DNA from: Corynebacterium sp.
GTDB taxonomy: Bacteria > Actinomycetota > Actinomycetes > Mycobacteriales > Mycobacteriaceae
Assembly (NCBI RefSeq): GCF_030532325.1
Contig: NZ_JAUNLS010000007.1
Span: 42,399-106,398 of the forward strand
Direction: 5' to 3'
DNA: 64,000 nucleotides
The notes below the pieces were generated by a model, which saw only the letters and a list, made by a program, of their open reading frames with translations, was not told where the DNA came from and made no database searches. Of this stretch, positions 46,894 through 55,928 are shown piece after piece. The number at the start of each line of letters is the position of its first letter. Positions within the stretch are counted from its first letter, which is position 1. A program made the position numbers and the translations under genes.

Positions 46894-47601
46894 ATGGAAC
46901 TGCTCAATCATGTGCTGCGCGCCGATCCCGCTGCCCCGCGGCTGAGTGTGTACAACGAATCCGCGGGCACCCGCATGGACTCTTCTGCCCAGACTTTGGA
47001 GAACTGGGTGTCCAAGATTGCCAACATGTTTGGTGAAGAGCTCGAGCTCGACGCCGATTCCTTCATCCTTATCGACCTTCCTGTGTCCTGGCAGGCCGCG
47101 GTTATCGCGCTGGGCGCGCTGGCCACGGACGTGGACTTCGCCTTCGCGGAGGCGGCCACCTTTGCTGATGCCGCGGGCTCGGCGGCGCAGCCCCCGCTTG
47201 TCGACGCCCTCTTTACCGCCCCCACCAACTACCTCACCGCCCACGAGGCCTTCCCCGGCGCGGACATCGTGCTGGTCACCGACGATCCCTTCGGCCGCGG
47301 CGTGGCGGAATCCGGCGGCGATCTCCCGCTAGGTGCCATCGACTTCGGCCCCACCGTGCGCTTCTACGGGGACCAGTACTTCGGACAAACCACGCCCCTG
47401 CCGGAGCTGTACCCTACCGAGCTGGGCCCGGAGCGAGTGCTCTCCTCCGGCTGGCATGACACCGATTCTTTCCGGGCTGCGGTTCTGGAGCCCATTGCCG
47501 CCGGCGGTTCCGCCGTCATCGTGACGGGCCTGTGTCCCGCCGAGCGCCTCGCGGAGATTGCAGAGAACGAGAAGGTGACCCTGCGCCGCGACGGCGCGTA
47601 G
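46894..47601 (+). CDS. TIGR03089 family protein
   Basis: 235 aa. Actinobacterial family resembling the N-terminal part of acyl-CoA synthetases without the ATP-binding signature (DPAAPRLSVYNESAGTRMDSSAQTLENWVSKIAN read in part). Function unknown; usually lies beside LCP and wbbL genes in Corynebacterium and Mycobacterium. ATG 46894; TACCAT (46880-46885) lies 8 nt upstream, so leaderless start is likely; a TTG three codons earlier is in frame. Confidence 0.8.
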   Translation: MELLNHVLRADPAAPRLSVYNESAGTRMDSSAQTLENWVSKIANMFGEELELDADSFILIDLPVSWQAAVIALGALATDVDFAFAEAATFADAAGSAAQPPLVDALFTAPTNYLTAHEAFPGADIVLVTDDPFGRGVAESGGDLPLGAIDFGPTVRFYGDQYFGQTTPLPELYPTELGPERVLSSGWHDTDSFRAAVLEPIAAGGSAVIVTGLCPAERLAEIAENEKVTLRRDGA

Positions 47602-47639
47602 CGCACTCCCCAGCCCGATGAGGCCCCAGCCTTATCCTT

Positions 47640-47714
47640 AAAAATCGTGAATTTTCAGGTTTAGGCGCCACAGAGCCTCTCCTAAACGTGAAAATTTGCG
47701 ATTTTTCACGTTTA
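47640..47714. repeat. three-arm inverted repeat, mutually exclusive hairpins
   Basis: Arm 1 (47640-47665) pairs with arm 2 (47681-47706) over 26 bp with three mismatches. Part of arm 2, CTAAACGTGAAAA (47682-47694), also pairs perfectly with TTTTCACGTTTAG (47702-47714). The region is AT-rich relative to the window. It lies after the TIGR03089 gene and before a convergent small gene. Confidence 0.8.
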
Positions 47715-47831
47715 GAGCCCGCAGCGTCTACTCTTAATGCTAGAAACCGCACTTTTTAAGGTTAAGCATGAGTTCACCCAACAGCGCTTGATCGACTCCC
47801 TGGAAACACGCTTAGGGCGGAGAACTGAGAG

Positions 47832-48041
47832 CTAGCGTGGCTCGAAGGAATAGGTATTGAGCAGCTCGTTGTGAATGGTCACTTCGTAGGATTGCCCGCG
47901 CTCATCTGCTTCTTGGCGCAGTGTTTCCAGCTCATGGGCATTCATGCGGTTGACCGCAAACACCACGGCGCATGCGACAAGCACAGCCACGCCAATCACA
48001 ATGATCACTGCTTTTCCTCGTACTGCAGAGCTAGTGCTCAA
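47832..48041 (-). CDS. small single-TM protein, TTG start
   Basis: 69 aa from TTG 48039-48041, with AAGGAAAGG upstream. One TM helix (VIIVIGVAVLVACAVVFAV, about 13-31) and a hydrophilic C-terminal part ending in TYSFEPR. The ORF has no ATG or GTG at the right place. It starts 38 bp after the secreted protein gene at 48080 and is probably co-expressed. Function unknown. Confidence 0.5.
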   Translation of the reverse strand: MSTSSAVRGKAVIIVIGVAVLVACAVVFAVNRMNAHELETLRQEADERGQSYEVTIHNELLNTYSFEPR

Positions 48042-48079
48042 TACCTTTCCTTCCCCTCTATCCACGTTCTCCCGCCCGC

Positions 48080-48721
48080 TTAGGCCTTGCGGCATTCGAA
48101 CTTGTAGCCGCCGGCCGAGTTGGCCTTCGCAGAATCGGTGGTGCCTTCGACCCCGCCCTTGTCGCGGGAGTCCACCACAGGGTATCCACTGTTGTCGTAG
48201 CACTTGTTAATCAAGGTCATCTTTTCCTTGTGGCTGAAGTACTTTGCGGTGAAGATGAGCGCACCAGCGGTCAGGATTCCGATGATGGCGATACCGACCT
48301 TCCACGCTATCGGAATGACAGCCGGGGCGGCACGCAGACCAATACCTTCCTCCATCTCAGGGGCGGCAACCTTCTCCGGATCCTGCCCGCTTTCCTCCAG
48401 TGCGCGCTCAACCTCGGATTGTTCCAGCTGCGCAAGCTCAGCATTGATGGAAGCGATCTCGCTTGCGGTGAGGTCAACGCCATTCTCATCAAGCGCGGCC
48501 TCATCGACAATGATCTTTTGAGTAGCAGGGTCAAAGGCCAGCGCACCGGCGAGAGCATCGGCATCAGCGTCGATAACGACTGCGGCAGAGTCATTGTTCG
48601 TAGATGCCGCAGCAGCGTCATTGTTCGCAGATTCAGCATGTGCGGGAACAACGGTGGTGGTCAGTGCAAGGGACAGTGCAGTGAAGGCCGCGAGTGCGGT
48701 CTTTCGCTTCATAGATTTCAA
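48080..48721 (-). CDS. exported protein with internal TM and two C-terminal cysteines
   Basis: 213 aa. Signal peptide (KTALAAFTALSLALTTTVVPAHA-ES), an Asn/Asp/Ala-rich segment, an acidic helix region (DLTASEIASINAELAQLEQSEVERALEES read in part), one TM helix (IAWKVGIAIIGILTAGALIFTA, about 145-166) and a short tail with two Cys (INKCYDNSG, KFECRKA). Unrecognised; similar general plan to other anchored small proteins in the window. Confidence 0.65.
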   Translation of the reverse strand: MKSMKRKTALAAFTALSLALTTTVVPAHAESANNDAAAASTNNDSAAVVIDADADALAGALAFDPATQKIIVDEAALDENGVDLTASEIASINAELAQLEQSEVERALEESGQDPEKVAAPEMEEGIGLRAAPAVIPIAWKVGIAIIGILTAGALIFTAKYFSHKEKMTLINKCYDNSGYPVVDSRDKGGVEGTTDSAKANSAGGYKFECRKA

Positions 48722-48914
48722 CCTTAAGTGTCGGTGGTCACGTGCATCAGCGACCCTAACGGCACCTCACAGTCCTCGCTCAGCGAGGAAGCACTCCGTT
48801 ACTGCCTCGTTACAGGGTTGCCATAGTTTTCCCATATACATACGGAAGCCCACAGCGGCTTCAGCTGGCACACAGAGCTGAGCGTGGCCAAGGCATAACT
48901 AAGTCCCCGCCGGA

Positions 48915-50453
48915 TTAGTCCACCGCGGCGATTCCCAGGATGAGCAGCTCGGCGGCCACCACGGGATCCTTGAGGTCCAGCTCCAAAAGGTCTTCGAGGT
49001 CCGCCACGCGCTTGCGGATCGTGTGGCGGTGGGCGTTCATGGCGTCGGCGGTGCGGGAGACGTGCCCACCGTTGCGCAGAAGCATCTCCAGGGTGCGCTC
49101 CATCTCGGTGCCGTGGGCGGCGTCGTACTCGCGCAGCTTGCGCCAGGTTTCCTCCACCCGGTACTCAATGACATCCCGGATGCGCTCGTCGTTGACCCAG
49201 GTCAGTGTGCGCGACTCCGGCCCCACCAGCATGCCCGGCTGCAGGCCGAAGGCCACCGATTCCATCTCCTTGACCAGACTCATGCTCAGCTCCTTCCACG
49301 GGATCGGGGCACCGACCACCACGCGTTTGTTGCCGCGGATATCGCGCAGGAGATCCTGGATGTTCTTCATCGTGCGCGAGCCGCGGAAAAGCACCACGGA
49401 GGTCTCCTCGTCGAGGTCGAGCAGGAAGAGGAGTCGGCCGTGATCGGCCAGGCGGGCGTCAAGCTCCTCCGCAAAGCGGCGGTGGCGGCGGGGGTTTTCT
49501 GACTTGATGAGCAGCGGGCGTACGCGGCCCTCGGCGTCGCCGACGGTGCGGAAGATGTGCTTCATCGGGTCCTCTGTTTGCTCAAGGCCCAGCTGGATAG
49601 CGATGGCCAGGCGGTTGAGCTCCCCCTGAGCGGCGCGCAGCTCCTGGGGCCTTTTGACCATGAGCTCCGCCAGGCCCGCCGCCTGCTTGAGCAAGGCGCG
49701 CTGGTTCTGGGTGAAGGGCTCCAAGGCGGCAGCAACGATGCCAAAGGAGTTATCCCCACGGGTGGCCAGGCGCTGCGCGATGGTCCACCACTGGCCGGTC
49801 TTGCCGGCCACGGAGAAGTTGCGGTCACGCGCGGCTTCGATAATCGGGGCGAAGGTGACCGCGCCCAGCCGAGTGTTCTCGGCCTGGGAAAAGACGCGCC
49901 CTTCGAAATCGGCGAGGGCCACGTGGGCGTCGATAAGCGCGGCGGTCTCCCCCAGCAGGGAATCAAGGCCGCGCGCAGCAGCGGCGTTGAGCTGCTCCTG
50001 GGATTCGATGAAGGCGGCCAGGGCGGCCTGGCGGCGCTCCACCAGCTCGTCGTGGACAGCGGCCAGAAGGGAGACGAAGGGCACCTCGCGGGGCACGGAA
50101 AACAGGGAGATGTTGCTCTCGCGCGCGGCGGCGATCATGCTCTCCGGCACGGCGTCAAAGACGAGGCCCACGCCCAGGCCGATGCCGGCCACCCCGTGCG
50201 CGGCCATCGCCCGGGTGTACTCCGCCAGGGCCTCGGGGCGGCCGGTAAAGGCAATACCAGTAAGCACAATGATGGCCCCGGCGTGGACGAACTCGCGGGG
50301 GTCTTCCAGCTCGCAGGGGTGCACCACGGAAAACTGCGCGCCTGAGTTGTGAAAGACCTCGAGGCCAAGCTCCTCCGAGGCCGCTAACCAGTCAAAACTG
50401 AGCAGATTCTCCGGCTCCTCGGGTGCGAAGGCACGGCTGTGCGGGGCGGACAT
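48915..50453 (-). CDS. PucR-family transcriptional regulator 1
   Basis: 512 aa. An N-terminal PucR domain (LEVFHNSGAQFSVVHPCELEDPREFVHAGAIIVLTG read in part), a middle GGDEF-like domain, and a C-terminal HTH_30 (GGHVSRTADAMNAHRHTIRKRVADLEDLL). PucR/CdaR regulators respond to nitrogen compounds; in Corynebacterium the gabT regulator GabR is of this class. Divergent from gabT across 135 bp holding a direct repeat and palindrome. GGGGGAG is 5 nt before the ATG. Confidence 0.9.
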   Translation of the reverse strand: MSAPHSRAFAPEEPENLLSFDWLAASEELGLEVFHNSGAQFSVVHPCELEDPREFVHAGAIIVLTGIAFTGRPEALAEYTRAMAAHGVAGIGLGVGLVFDAVPESMIAAARESNISLFSVPREVPFVSLLAAVHDELVERRQAALAAFIESQEQLNAAAARGLDSLLGETAALIDAHVALADFEGRVFSQAENTRLGAVTFAPIIEAARDRNFSVAGKTGQWWTIAQRLATRGDNSFGIVAAALEPFTQNQRALLKQAAGLAELMVKRPQELRAAQGELNRLAIAIQLGLEQTEDPMKHIFRTVGDAEGRVRPLLIKSENPRRHRRFAEELDARLADHGRLLFLLDLDEETSVVLFRGSRTMKNIQDLLRDIRGNKRVVVGAPIPWKELSMSLVKEMESVAFGLQPGMLVGPESRTLTWVNDERIRDVIEYRVEETWRKLREYDAAHGTEMERTLEMLLRNGGHVSRTADAMNAHRHTIRKRVADLEDLLELDLKDPVVAAELLILGIAAVD

Positions 50454-50469
50454 AGGCGCTCCCCCTTAT

Positions 50470-50534
50470 CCAGAGTGGACAACTTTGAAACTTTCTTTCG
50501 CCAGAGTGGCTATAGGCAAGCCTACAACGTAGGC
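50470..50534. promoter_or_regulatory. operator candidates between PucR1 and gabT
   Basis: CCAGAGTGG occurs at 50470-50478 and 50501-50509, spaced 31 bp (three helical turns). GCCTACAACGTAGGC (50520-50534) is a 6-bp perfect palindrome with a 3-nt centre. Both lie in the divergent promoter region. Confidence 0.6.
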
Positions 50535-50588
50535 TGCACAATGGCCTGCATCACACACAGTTCTTTCTTCGAGTTTCAAAGGAGCACC

Positions 50589-51914
50589 ATGCAGGATCTG
50601 CAGCACCGCCTCCCCCAAGAGCGCAACATCGTCACCGCCATCCCCGGCCCCCGCAGCCAGGAGCTCGACGCCAACCGTGAGGCCGAGCTGGCCCGCGGCC
50701 TCGTCCCTGGCCTGCCGGCCTACATCACCGACGGTGACGGCGGCATCCTCGTCGACGTCGACGGAAACTCCATCATCGACTTCGCCTCCGGCATCGCCGT
50801 GACCTCCGTGGGTGCCTCCAACCAGAAGGTCGCCGCGGCCATCGCCGAGGCAGCCACCCACCTCACCCACACCTGCTTCCTCAACGCCCCCTACGAGGGC
50901 TTCGTGGAGGTCGCTCGCAAGCTCAACGAGCTCACCCCGGGCACCCACGAGAAGAAGACCGCCCTGTTCTCCACCGGCGCCGAGGCCATTGAGAACGCCG
51001 TGAAGATCGCCCGCCGCTACACCGGCAAGAACCGCATCGTGGTCTTCGACGGCGCCTTCCACGGCCGCACCAACCTCACCATGACCATGACCGCCAAGAA
51101 CAAGCCCTACAAGGCTGGCTTTGGCACCCTGGCCGCTGACATCTACCGCGTGCCGGGCTCCTACCCGCTGCGCGACGGCCTCGACGGCAAGCAGGCTGCA
51201 GAGCGAACCCTGCGCTACATCGAGCAGACCATCGGCGCGGAGGATCTTGCCGCCGTCATCATCGAGCCGGTGCAGGGCGAGGGCGGCTTCGTCGAGCCGG
51301 CCAAGGGCTTCCTGCCGGCCCTGCAGGAGTGGTGCCTGGACAACGGCGTGGTTTTCGTCGCCGACGAGATCCAGGCCGGCATGTGCCGCACCGGCTCCTG
51401 GTTCGCCTGCGACGACGAGGGCATCGTCCCGGATCTCCTCACCACCGCCAAGGGCGTGGGCGGCGGCATGCCGCTGTCCGCGGTGACCGGCCGCGCCGAG
51501 ATCATGGACGCTCCTGGCCCCGGCTCCCTGGGCGGCACCTACGCCGGCAACCCGGTGGCCTGCGCCGCCTCCCTGGCGGCCATCGCCGAGATGGAGGAGC
51601 TGGATCTCAACGGCCGCGCCCGCGAGATCGAGGCCATCGCCCGCGAGATCCTCGAGCCGCTCACCGAGCTCTCCACCGTGGCTGAGGTGCGTGGCCGCGG
51701 TGCCATGATCGGCATCGAGTTCGTGGACGCCAACGGCCAGCCCAACGCTGACCTCACCTCCAAGGTCTCCAAGGCCTGCCGCGACGCCGGCGTCCTGGTA
51801 CTCACCTGCGGCCTGGACGGCAACGTCATCCGTCTGCTGCCGCCGCTGGTCATCAACGAGTCCACCCTGCGCGACGGCCTCGAGGTCCTGGCCGAGGCCA
51901 TTCGCAACAACTAA
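50589..51914 (+). CDS. gabT: 4-aminobutyrate/omega-amino acid aminotransferase, class III
   Basis: 441 aa PLP enzyme. Start ATG 50589 with AAGGAG upstream. Motifs: SIIDFASGIAVTSVGASN, FSTGAEAIENAVKIAR, FDGAFHGRTNLTMTMT, EPVQGEGGFVEP, FVADEIQAGMCRTG, PLP lysine in LTTAKGVGGGMPLSAVTG, and GTYAGNPVACAAS. Removes the amino group of GABA or similar to 2-oxoglutarate. No succinate-semialdehyde dehydrogenase gene follows; a flavin monooxygenase does. Confidence 0.9.
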   Translation: MQDLQHRLPQERNIVTAIPGPRSQELDANREAELARGLVPGLPAYITDGDGGILVDVDGNSIIDFASGIAVTSVGASNQKVAAAIAEAATHLTHTCFLNAPYEGFVEVARKLNELTPGTHEKKTALFSTGAEAIENAVKIARRYTGKNRIVVFDGAFHGRTNLTMTMTAKNKPYKAGFGTLAADIYRVPGSYPLRDGLDGKQAAERTLRYIEQTIGAEDLAAVIIEPVQGEGGFVEPAKGFLPALQEWCLDNGVVFVADEIQAGMCRTGSWFACDDEGIVPDLLTTAKGVGGGMPLSAVTGRAEIMDAPGPGSLGGTYAGNPVACAASLAAIAEMEELDLNGRAREIEAIAREILEPLTELSTVAEVRGRGAMIGIEFVDANGQPNADLTSKVSKACRDAGVLVLTCGLDGNVIRLLPPLVINESTLRDGLEVLAEAIRNN

Positions 51915-51966
51915 ACACCCGCACTTTTGCTCACTCCCCCCGACTCATTCTTGAAGGAGAATTCTC

Positions 51967-53424
51967 ATGACCGATAAGAAGATCTACGACTGCATCATCC
52001 TTGGCAGCGGCTACGGCGGCCTGGGCATGGGTGCCCAGCTCACCCGCGATGGCGAGGAGAACTTCCTCATCCTCGAGGCGGCCGACGAGGTCGGCGGCGT
52101 GTGGCGCGACAACACCTACCCGGGTGCCGCCTGCGACACCCAGGCACTGATCTACTGCTACTCCTACTTCCTCAACCTCGGCGTCTCCCGTATGTTCGCC
52201 GGCCAGGATGAGATGCTGGGCTACCTCAAGGCCATGGCCGAGGAGTTCAACCTCTACGAGCACATCAAGTTCAACCACCGCATCACCCGCTCCGAGTGGA
52301 AGGAAGACCTCAAGGCCTGGGAGATTGAGGCCAACGGCGAGCTCTACTACGGCCGCGTCTTCGTCGGCGCCTGGGGCCAGCTCTCCAAGCCGAAGATCCC
52401 GGACTTCAAGAACCGCGAAAACTTCGAGGGCGTCCAGTTCCACTCCGCCGAGTGGGATCACTCCGTGGACCTCAAGGGCAAGAAGGTCGCCGTGGTGGGC
52501 AACGCCGCCTCCGCCGTGCAGCTGGTTCCCGAGGTGGCCAAGGAGGCAGAGAAGCTTTCCGTCTTCCAGCGCTCCGCCAACTACATCCTGCCGCGCAACC
52601 AGGTCATCTTCACCGAGGAGGAGCTGCAGGAGTTCCAGGACAACCCGGACTCCTACCGCGCCATCCGCCAGGAGATCCACGAAACCCGCGAGGAAGGCTT
52701 CGACCGCACCCGCAAGGGCACCGACTCCGCCGCCGAGGGCGTGGCCCAGGCCATGGAGCACCTGCGCTCCCAGGTCAACGACCCGGAGCTGGTGGAGAAG
52801 CTCACCCCGACCTTCGCCTTCGGCTGCAAGCGCATCCTGCGATCCGATGACTTCTACCCCACCTTCAACCGCGACAACGTGGAGCTCATCACCGAGGGCA
52901 TCGACGAGTTCACCCCGCAGGGCATCCGCACCAAGGACGGCGTAGAGCACGAGTTCGACGTGGTCATCTACGCCACCGGCTTCCACTCCCACGAGTTCCA
53001 GGGCGACCTGCCGGTCATCGGCCGCAACGGCCTAGACCTGCGCGAGCGCTGGGGCAACTCCCCGGAGGCCTACCTGGGCATGTCCGTGGACGGCTTCCCG
53101 AACTTCTTCATGCTCTACGGCCCGAACACCAACCTCAACCACCACTCCGTGGTGGCCATGCTCGAGGCCCAGGACAAGTACATCTCCCAGGCCGTGACCT
53201 ACCTGCGCGAGCACCCGAACGAGGCCATCGACGTCAAGAAGGACGTCATCACCGAGTTCAACAACCAGGTGCAGAAAGACCTCGAGGGCTCTGCCTTCTC
53301 CGCTGACTGCTCCTCCTGGTACAAGAACGAGGAAGGCCGCGTCATCAACAACTGGTCCGGCAACGTTGCTGAGTACTACGAGCTGACCCAGAACCTCGAC
53401 CTGGCGGATTACGAGGTGGCCTAA
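51967..53424 (+). CDS. flavin-binding Baeyer-Villiger-type monooxygenase
   Basis: 485 aa. FAD motif IILGSGYGGLGMGAQL (9-24), the type I BVMO fingerprint F-x-G-x3-H-x3-W-D seen as FEGVQFHSAEWD, and NADP fold VAVVGNAASAVQLVPEVA. TGFHSHEFQGDLPVIG and the C-terminal YGPNTNLNHHSVV match the FMO/BVMO group. Inserts oxygen into ketones to give esters or lactones, or N-oxygenates amines. GAAGGAG is 8 nt before the ATG. Coupled by TAATG to an esterase gene. Confidence 0.88.
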   Translation: MTDKKIYDCIILGSGYGGLGMGAQLTRDGEENFLILEAADEVGGVWRDNTYPGAACDTQALIYCYSYFLNLGVSRMFAGQDEMLGYLKAMAEEFNLYEHIKFNHRITRSEWKEDLKAWEIEANGELYYGRVFVGAWGQLSKPKIPDFKNRENFEGVQFHSAEWDHSVDLKGKKVAVVGNAASAVQLVPEVAKEAEKLSVFQRSANYILPRNQVIFTEEELQEFQDNPDSYRAIRQEIHETREEGFDRTRKGTDSAAEGVAQAMEHLRSQVNDPELVEKLTPTFAFGCKRILRSDDFYPTFNRDNVELITEGIDEFTPQGIRTKDGVEHEFDVVIYATGFHSHEFQGDLPVIGRNGLDLRERWGNSPEAYLGMSVDGFPNFFMLYGPNTNLNHHSVVAMLEAQDKYISQAVTYLREHPNEAIDVKKDVITEFNNQVQKDLEGSAFSADCSSWYKNEEGRVINNWSGNVAEYYELTQNLDLADYEVA

Positions 53425-54431
53425 TGACAGAGCTGCACACTTCTTCCGACGAGTACACCGGGCGGCCCATCACCGCGGACGCGTGGAACGGGCTCAAGGG
53501 TTTCCGCGAGAGCGGCGCCGTGCCCTTCCACAAATACGAGATCCCCGTGGTTCGTGAGAACTACGTGGCCTCCACCGCGGCCAACGGGCTGAAGGAAAAC
53601 ATCGACCCCGCCCACAAGGACTTCGAGGTCGAGGACTTCCGGGTTCGCGTCTACGAGCCGCGCCCGAAGTTCCAGCACTCTCAGCCCACCCCGACCATCC
53701 TCTACATCCACGGCGGCGGCTGGCTCATGGGCAACCTGGAAACCCACCACTCAGCGGCGCGCCGCCTGGCGGTGCTCACCAAGTTCCCCGTGGTGGCGGT
53801 GGATTACCGCCTGGCGCCGGAGCACCTCTACCCGGCTGCGGTCGATGACTGCCGCACCGCGCTGCGCTGGCTGGGCGATTCCTCCGCGCCGCACGGCCTG
53901 CAGGCCTCCTCCGTGGCCATCGTGGGTGACTCCGCGGGCGGCCAGCTCACCGCCGTGCTGGCCAACGAGTTCTCCGCCGCCGCTGCGGAGGGTGGCCAGG
54001 GCGAGGGCTCGGTCCCGCCGATCTCCTCCCAGGTGCTCATTTACCCCATCACCGACGTCACCGAGGAGCGCACCGAAAAGGGTGCTTCCTACCAGCGCGT
54101 GACGGCAGGCTTCCCGATGGTCGCCGACACCATGCGGTGGTTCATCGAGACCTACCTCCCGGAGGGCCAGGACCGCTCCGTGCCGGATCTCTCCCCGCTG
54201 CTCGCCGAGCTGCCCGCGGAGCTGCCACCGGCGCTGGTCATCACCGTGGACAACGATCCGCTGGCGGATGAGGGTGCGGAGTACGCCGCCAAGCTGGCCA
54301 AAGCCGGCTGCGACGTGACCTACCAGCACCTGCGCGGTTACCACCACGGTCTGTTTACCTCGGCCGGCGCGATGCGCCGCGGCGAGGAAGGCCTGGCGGA
54401 TATCGCCGCCTTCATCACCGGCCACGCGTAA
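53424..54431 (+). CDS. alpha/beta hydrolase, hormone-sensitive lipase family
   Basis: 335 aa esterase. Oxyanion-hole motif HGGGW in ILYIHGGGWLMGN, nucleophile Ser in GDSAGGQL, acid in TVDNDPLADEG, and His in GYHHGLF. Its ATG overlaps the monooxygenase stop by one base (TAATG), so the ester or lactone made upstream is a natural substrate. A strong terminator follows. Similar BVMO-esterase couples handle acetone and alkyl ketones in actinobacteria. Confidence 0.9.
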   Translation: MTELHTSSDEYTGRPITADAWNGLKGFRESGAVPFHKYEIPVVRENYVASTAANGLKENIDPAHKDFEVEDFRVRVYEPRPKFQHSQPTPTILYIHGGGWLMGNLETHHSAARRLAVLTKFPVVAVDYRLAPEHLYPAAVDDCRTALRWLGDSSAPHGLQASSVAIVGDSAGGQLTAVLANEFSAAAAEGGQGEGSVPPISSQVLIYPITDVTEERTEKGASYQRVTAGFPMVADTMRWFIETYLPEGQDRSVPDLSPLLAELPAELPPALVITVDNDPLADEGAEYAAKLAKAGCDVTYQHLRGYHHGLFTSAGAMRRGEEGLADIAAFITGHA

Positions 54432-54441
54432 TACCGCCCAA

Positions 54442-54477
54442 GGGGCAGGCATGCACTGTGCAGCCTGCCCCTCTTTT
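54442..54477 (+). terminator. terminator after esterase gene
   Basis: GGGGCAGGC (54442-54450) pairs with GCCTGCCCC (54463-54471), loop of 12 nt, then TCTTTT. Confidence 0.88.
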
Positions 54478-54518
54478 CGCAACCCCATAATACCGGTTGC
54501 CTTATAGTTAGGAACACT

Positions 54519-55928
54519 ATGCTTAAACGATCTTTCGGCATCGCCATGGCATTCATCGGCGTCCTCGCGGGCGCGTCCTTTGCCTCCGGGCGCGAGGCCC
54601 TGCAATACTTCGTCGCCTTCGGCAACATGGGCATCGTCGGCGCCATCTGCACCGCGCTGGTCATGATGGTCTCCGGCATCACCATCCTGCAGATGGGCTC
54701 CTACCACCGCGCCAAGGAGCACACCTCCGTCTTCGACGCGGCCTCCACGCCCATCATCTCCAAGATTCTGGACGCCGCCACGCTAACCTGTCTTTTCTGC
54801 ATCGGCTTTGCCATGTTCGCCGGCGCGGGCACCAACCTCAACCAGCAGTGGGGCTGGCCAGTGTGGATTGGCGCCATCCTCATGCTGATCCTCACCCTGC
54901 TCACCGGCCTGCTGGATGTGGACAAGGTCACCGTGGCCATCGGCGCGATCACGCCCTTTATCATCCTGCTGCTGACCATCGGCACCATCTACACGGTCTT
55001 TACCGCCAACCCGGACTGGGCTCACCTCAACGAGCAGGCGCAGCACATCCCTACCACCCTGCCCAACTGGTGGGTCTCGGCCATTAACAACGTGGGCCTC
55101 AACGTCATCGTCGTGGTCTCCATGACCATCGTCATCGGCGGGAACTTCCTCGACGCCAAGGAGGTGGGCTACGGGGGCATCCTCGGCGGCCTGTGCTTCC
55201 TTTTCCTGTTGGCGGTCTTGGTCGGCGGCCTCTACGTCTCCATCGGCCCCATCACCGAGGCCGACATGCCCACCCTGGAGATGATCTCCCAGATTCACCC
55301 GGTGCTGGGCGTGGCCATGGCGGTGGCCATCTACGGCATGATTTATAACACCGCCATCGGCATGTTCTACGCCTTTGCCAAGCGCCTGACCCGCAACAAG
55401 CCGGAGAACTTCTACAAGGTCTACTGCATCTCCGTGCTCATCGGCTTTGTGCTCTCCTTCATCGGCTTCAGCAACCTCATCGGCTGGGTCTACCCCATCC
55501 TGGGCTATATGGGCATCGCCATCATGTTCATCATCGGCTGGGCCTGGTTCCGCAGCCGCAAGGACCTCATCTCCGAGTCCGAGCTGCGCCGCCGCGCCCG
55601 CGAGCTGCTGCAGAAGCGCTTCGAGGATGAGCAGTTGCTTTCCGACGACGAACTCTACGAGCTGGTGTCCATCGCCAAGAACTCCTCCATCCCGGAGACC
55701 CGCTTCATCGAGGAGATCATGACCGAGGTCAAGGCCAAGCAGGAGATCCCCGAGGAGCTCAACAATATCCGCGACGGCCGCCTGCAGGCACTCATCACCG
55801 GCGCCAACGAGCGCAAGCGCCGCCCGCGCCTGCCGGCCGGCGAGACCCGGCCGGCGCCGGCTACACAGCCACAGACGGCCAAGCCTGAGCCGGCCAAGGA
55901 GCCGGAAACCAGCTCCGATCCGGTCTAG
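54519..55928 (+). CDS. YkvI-type membrane transporter
   Basis: 469 aa. About ten hydrophobic helices from residue 1 to 350 (FGIAMAFIGVLAGASFASGREALQYFVAFG at the start, in the style of LeuT/APC folds), then a cytoplasmic charged tail of about 120 residues (ESELRRRARELLQKRFEDEQLL ...) ending in Pro-rich repeats. YkvI proteins belong to the APC superfamily, with no settled substrate. AGGA is 5 nt before the ATG. Lies between the esterase and PucR2, with which it overlaps by 4 bp tail to tail. Confidence 0.82.
   Translation: MLKRSFGIAMAFIGVLAGASFASGREALQYFVAFGNMGIVGAICTALVMMVSGITILQMGSYHRAKEHTSVFDAASTPIISKILDAATLTCLFCIGFAMFAGAGTNLNQQWGWPVWIGAILMLILTLLTGLLDVDKVTVAIGAITPFIILLLTIGTIYTVFTANPDWAHLNEQAQHIPTTLPNWWVSAINNVGLNVIVVVSMTIVIGGNFLDAKEVGYGGILGGLCFLFLLAVLVGGLYVSIGPITEADMPTLEMISQIHPVLGVAMAVAIYGMIYNTAIGMFYAFAKRLTRNKPENFYKVYCISVLIGFVLSFIGFSNLIGWVYPILGYMGIAIMFIIGWAWFRSRKDLISESELRRRARELLQKRFEDEQLLSDDELYELVSIAKNSSIPETRFIEEIMTEVKAKQEIPEELNNIRDGRLQALITGANERKRRPRLPAGETRPAPATQPQTAKPEPAKEPETSSDPV

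Noticed and set aside
50439-50588. Upstream extension of the aminotransferase to 491 aa
   Set aside because: It would cover the divergent promoter and operator region; ATG 50589 has a good ribosome site and gives normal family length.
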